From contig JAJJLU010003646.1 of the NCBI GenBank assembly GCA_023807065.1, forward strand, positions 1 through 42,287: a stretch of 42,287 nt of DNA, written 5' to 3'. A program made the position numbers and the translations under genes. Positions within the stretch are counted from its first letter, which is position 1. Each line of letters opens with the position of its first letter. Under the pieces are notes generated by a model. The model searched no databases. It was not told the origin of the DNA and worked only from the letters and a program-made list of their open reading frames with translations. This DNA comes from Isotricha intestinalis (Eukaryota > Ciliophora > Litostomatea > Vestibuliferida > Isotrichidae). Shown here in pieces: positions 38,650 to 42,287 of the stretch.

Positions 38650-39754
38650 TTAAGTTTTATTTTAAATTAATTAAAAATTATATTTATTTTTAATTATATA
38701 TTTTCTTTTTTTATTTTGGAATACAATAAAATATTTTTTTTCTCATCTTCATTATAAATCTACTATAGAACAATTCTCATTAAAACAATAGAATTTAAAA
38801 GCACAATATAAAATCCCAATTATTATAATAACAATAGGATAAACAGATGTTTATTAATATTTTATTTTTATTTTCAAAAATACATTTATCATAAGGGATA
38901 CTGATATTAACCTTACAAAAACCATTATACATTAATTAATCTTTTGATTTTTTCTCTTATTCATTTAAAAGGTCCTATGAATTATTTTTTTCTATTTATA
39001 AAATTGATCTTATGAATAATATATTAAATTTGATTTTTCAAACATTTCATTTTGTTTTTTTAAAATCATTTTTTGATAAAATAAAAAAATATTACGAGAG
39101 AATTATTAGAAATTAAATTTTCAGAATTAAAGTTCTGATTATAATAAACAAACAATTGCCAAAAAATTTTGACGAATTTAACAGGGTTGTTTTTTATTCA
39201 AAGTACAAATTTATTATTTAATTCTTTAAAATGCAATTAAATTTTATCAATGTAACATTTTATAAATAGTTTTATATATTATTATATAATAACTTATTAT
39301 AAAAAACAAATGAAATTTATCTGGCAAAGTGTGTCAAAAAGTAAAAAATAATAGTTTTTACTTTTTCTCAGCAATGCCATTCCAAAAAAATTATATCTGA
39401 AAATGTAAAGGACACGAGAACACAATAAACTATTATTTAGTTTACGGTCTCACTATCCATATATTTATATCATGTCATTTTATAGATAATTTTTACTTAA
39501 TTATTTAAGTGAAATATAAAACTATTATATGACAAATATTATTTTAATGATTTTTTTAAATTAATTTATATTATTTCTATATAAAATTTAATGGGATTTT
39601 AATAATTAAAATAAAAAAATAATAATTATTCATTCAAATTATTTTTTACCAAGAAAAATCTAACAAAGAAATAAAAGTGGATTAAATAATTAATCAATAT
39701 TTTAACTAAATAAAACTATTTATTATTATATAGATTTAAAACAATATCAAATTA
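38650..39754. other. Long non-coding region
   Basis: At 1.1 kb this is the longest gap between recognisable genes. It lies between the start of the DRC5-like gene and the broken PUF gene and has no coding frame. It contains one block of more balanced base composition at about 39325-39460 with strong inverted repeats, described separately. The rest is AT-rich without recognisable features. Confidence 0.5.
39325..39460 (-). ncRNA. Candidate structured small RNA (snRNA-like layout), class unknown
   Basis: Nested inverted repeats: a perfect 12-bp stem 39336-39347/39355-39366 with a 7-nt loop; a 7-bp stem 39426-39432/39438-39444 with a 5-nt loop; closing pairs GTGTC/GACAC (39331-39335/39411-39415) and GAGA/TCTC (39416-39419/39448-39451). 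Read on the minus strand the order is a 5' hairpin, a linker with AATTTTTTTGG that resembles an Sm-binding site, then a terminal 12-bp hairpin. That is the layout of Sm-class snRNAs. A T6 run follows downstream. I cannot match it to U1, U2, U4, U5 or U6, and the strand is a guess. Confidence 0.3.
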
Positions 39755-41696
39755 ATGGATAATAAATACGAAAAGATTCCTTCAAATAATAATGGTGTAT
39801 CTCCAAGTTCAACAATATCAGATTTACTTCCTAGTGATATATTAGAAGAAATAGGAATGACAAAAATGCAAAATCCAAAAATTTCAGTATCATCAAATCA
39901 TTTAAAATATGATTCACTAAACGATGAAGAAATTAATGAAAAAATTTCAATTAAAAATAAGAATGAAAGTAGTAAATTCATTTATCATTCCAATATGAAT
40001 TCAATTGAAATAATAAATTGATTTAAAAATAATAATTATATTCATCATTACGGAAAAATTAATAATGAACCTAAATTTAGTCATAATTCAACTTCTTTAA
40101 TGATGAATAATTTTCAAAAAAATAATAACAATATTTCATGTAATTGTGGGATAAATGATCCTTTATTTTATAATTACATAAATGGAGGAATAAAAAAGGG
40201 AAATTTAAATAATTTTTTTATACAGAATATTGATTATGTAGACAATTTAAATAAAAATAATGTAAATATTTATAATTCTACTAACAATAATTTATTCAAA
40301 AATAACACTAATTATTATAATATATTTTGTAAAAATATGAATAATAATAATATAAATATAACTAATATTGAAAATAATAATCAAATGTATAAAAAATATC
40401 CAAAAAATCATAGTAATTCATCTAAAAATTTAAGAAAAGAAAAATTTCATTTCAAACTTCAAAAAGTCATTTTCATAGAGGAAGTTGCATTCAAATTCCT
40501 GTTCAAAAAAAAATACTTCCAAAAGAAGAATTAATGGAAAATCAAAATCAATTAAATGATAATAATAACTCTAAAAAGAAATCTTATCCTTCTTTATTGG
40601 ATTCCTAAATAGATAGTATTTTTTCTCAATTTCAATATAATGAAATGAAAAATACTAACCAATATCATATATCATATTTATTAGAAAAAAAGATTCTTTT
40701 TTATTTATTCAAATAATAAAAACACATAAAGGTTCTCTTCATTTACAAAAAATTTTATCAAATAATTCACCTACTGAAAAAGAAATTGACACTATAATTG
40801 TAATTAAAAGTATAAATATTCAAGATATAATATGTGATTATTTTGGAAATTATTTTTTCCAAAAATTTTTACTTTATTGTAATGTAATGCAAAGATTACT
40901 CATTTATAAATATATAAAACCATATTTTATAAAAATAGCAAATGATATATGTGGTAATCATTCACTTCAGTCTTTAATTCTCCTTTAAAATTCAAAAGAA
41001 GAAGAAAATATTATTAAAGAATGTATAGAAAATAATTTATTATCATTATCAACATCACAAAATTCAAGTCATGTAATTCAGAAAGTAATAAAGCAGTTAA
41101 AGAAAGTGAAAGAGAATATATAAATAATTTTATTATAAGTAATTTAATGGATTTGTGTTAAGAACCAAATGGAATTTGCATTGTCAAAGAAATCATAAAT
41201 GAATGTCAAAGTGAATTTTATATTATGTCTATTGTTTCTATTTTTGAAGTTGAAACTAATAAGTTAATTTTTAATCAATTTGGTAATTTTGGTATTCAGG
41301 AAATTATAAGAAAATATGGGGAAATTTATTGTGGGAAAATTATTAATAAATTAATTGATCATATTGTTCTTTTTTCTATGTCTAAATTTTCTTCTAATGA
41401 TATTGATTTTCTCATTGAATTTTTAAGTAAAAATAATTTAAAGAAATTTTGTGACATTTTAAAAAGATTTTTTTGAATGAAAATAATTTTAATGAAATGA
41501 TTAAAAATAAATTTGCAACTTATGTCATTGAAAATTGTACGGAATTTATGAATAAAATTAATTCTGATACTTTAATGATTCATATAAAGATGATGATAAT
41601 AATTCGAATATTAATAGTCAAAATGATAATTGTGAAAAAACATCTTTTGAAGAATTTATACAATTAAAAAAAAATTTATACAATTCTTCAAAATAA
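39755..41696 (+). pseudogene. Pumilio/PUF RNA-binding protein gene, broken by stops and frameshifts
   Basis: Starts with an ATG and an Asn-rich N-terminal half (PSSTISDLLPSDILEEI). From about 40700 all eight PUF repeats can be traced, for example FIQIIKTHKGSLHLQK, CDYFGNYFFQKFLLY, CGNHSLQSLILL, EPNGICIVKEII, NQFGNFGIQEIIRKYG and NKFATYVIENC. Four in-frame stops interrupt it: TGA 40019, TAA 40606, TAA 40986 and TAA 41159. The frame also shifts five times, near 40440, 40690, 41085, 41475 and 41565, always in the direction of a one-base loss. The last frame ends at TAA 41694-41696. PUF proteins bind 3' UTRs and repress or localise mRNAs. As read, no functional protein can be made. Introns do not explain the breaks. 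Confidence 0.8.
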
Positions 41697-42287
41697 CTCT
41701 ATTTCCAAAGAGAAAAAGAACAATAAAAAATTTATAATTCTTAATTAATTTAATTATTTTATATGAATATCACCTATTATCATTTATATGTTAAATATAA
41801 AAGTATTTAAAGATAGAATATTAATTTAGATTTATAAAAATTTTAATATAATTATTAATTTGAATGATAAATTAAATATTTCTTTTGTTCTGTTCTTTAT
41901 TTTTTAATAAATATTACTTCTCTTTAATAAATTCTTCTTTTCATTATTTTATTTTTAATGAACAGTTTATTCATTATCTATCTTTTTCTCAATTTCACAT
42001 AATATTTTTTTTATTTAATAACTTTAAATTGTTTAAATATATTTCATTAACTAGTATTACTATTTATTATTTATATTATTTTTATACTATTAATTTTTTC
42101 TGTATTTGTGTGTTTTCCCCATTATTGTGGTAAAAATGCTTATTTATAATGAAAGAATATTTTATAAAAATTATAATGTTAATAATAATTAAATAATATA
42201 TAGTTACTTCAAATGATAAAAGAATAAATATTATTTAAATTATTCTATAATAATTGATTGATATCTTACCAAATCTATTTTTTCCAA
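41697..42287. other. AT-rich sequence to the window end
   Basis: No convincing gene. An 82-codon plus-strand frame at 41885-42133 is Phe/Tyr/Ile/Leu-rich, as expected of T-rich non-coding DNA. Confidence 0.5.

Noticed and set aside
39755..41696. Euplotes-style +1 programmed frameshifting to explain the broken PUF gene
   Set aside because: The frame changes are in the opposite sense (equivalent to one-base loss), occur in homopolymers rather than at stop codons, and no other gene needs shifting.
39755..41696. Introns to explain the PUF gene breaks
   Set aside because: There are no GT..AG pairs at the break points, and protein homology runs continuously across them.
41885..42133. 82-codon plus-strand frame near the window end
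   Set aside because: The Phe/Tyr/Ile/Leu-only composition reflects T-rich DNA, with no domain pattern.
1..42287. Nuclear code with TAA/TAG as Gln
   Set aside because: Well-recognised proteins end at TAA or TAG exactly where their families end (DRG2, VPS36, ubiquilin UBA, p24 tail), and Gln is written CAA/CAG throughout.
1..42287. tRNA or rRNA genes and complete transposons
   Set aside because: I saw no B-box-like tRNA core, rRNA segment, transposase or reverse transcriptase on either strand by eye; a tRNAscan run could still find a divergent tRNA.

Overview
The window looks like nuclear DNA of a free-standing eukaryotic microbe, most likely a ciliate. It is extremely AT-rich, with densely packed genes on both strands and intergenic gaps often of only 50-350 bp. 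Proteins are rich in Asn and Lys. The few introns are tiny (27-39 nt, GT..AG). The gene content fits a ciliated alveolate: calcium-dependent protein kinase (CDPK) sequences, several ciliary proteins (Tectonic, CFAP20, a DRC5/TCTE1-like LRR protein), a BK-type potassium channel and a cyclic-nucleotide-binding protein. Intact genes end in TAA (about 20) or TAG (3) and none in TGA, so this is not a code in which TAA/TAG mean Gln. A litostome (for example a rumen ciliate) or another ciliate keeping TAA/TAG as stops is my inference; no rRNA is present to settle it.

Layout. 1-117: last EF-hand of a CDPK whose body lies off the left edge. 0.4-5.4 kb: DRG2 GTPase, ESCRT-II VPS36, an unknown coiled-coil protein, and an NBR1-like protein. 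5.5-14.2 kb: a BK-type channel divergent from a Tectonic gene across only 63 bp, a second NBR1-like protein with a PB1-like N-terminus, and a CNBD protein. 14.3-16.9 kb: a small PH-domain protein, then a three-exon protein kinase gene whose last exon is split by a 790-bp insert. The insert carries an antisense CDPK fragment and is bounded by the 7-bp direct repeat AGAACTT. 17-18.8 kb: a small membrane protein and a sparse stretch. 18.8-24.8 kb: a giant zinc-knuckle/RING protein, a three-exon coiled-coil gene, a DUF285 LRR protein and a secreted protein. 25.4-32 kb: a pseudo-otubain fused to RING-like fingers, CFAP20 with an unusual tail, ubiquilin, and an unknown protein. 32-38.7 kb: INO80 ATPase, a p24/TMED cargo receptor and a DRC5-like protein. 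38.7-42.3 kb: a long non-coding stretch with a strongly folded candidate small RNA, then a Pumilio (PUF) gene broken by stops and frameshifts.

Themes. Ubiquitin and autophagy biology recurs (two NBR1-like proteins, ubiquilin, RING protein, pseudo-otubain/RING, VPS36), as does cilium biology (Tectonic, CFAP20, DRC5, and perhaps the channel). There is no sign of operons. The most unusual observations are the CDPK-fragment insertion, whose removal at the 7-bp repeat restores the host kinase frame; the otubain domain with both catalytic positions changed to Ser; and the BK channel whose selectivity filter reads TIGYY.
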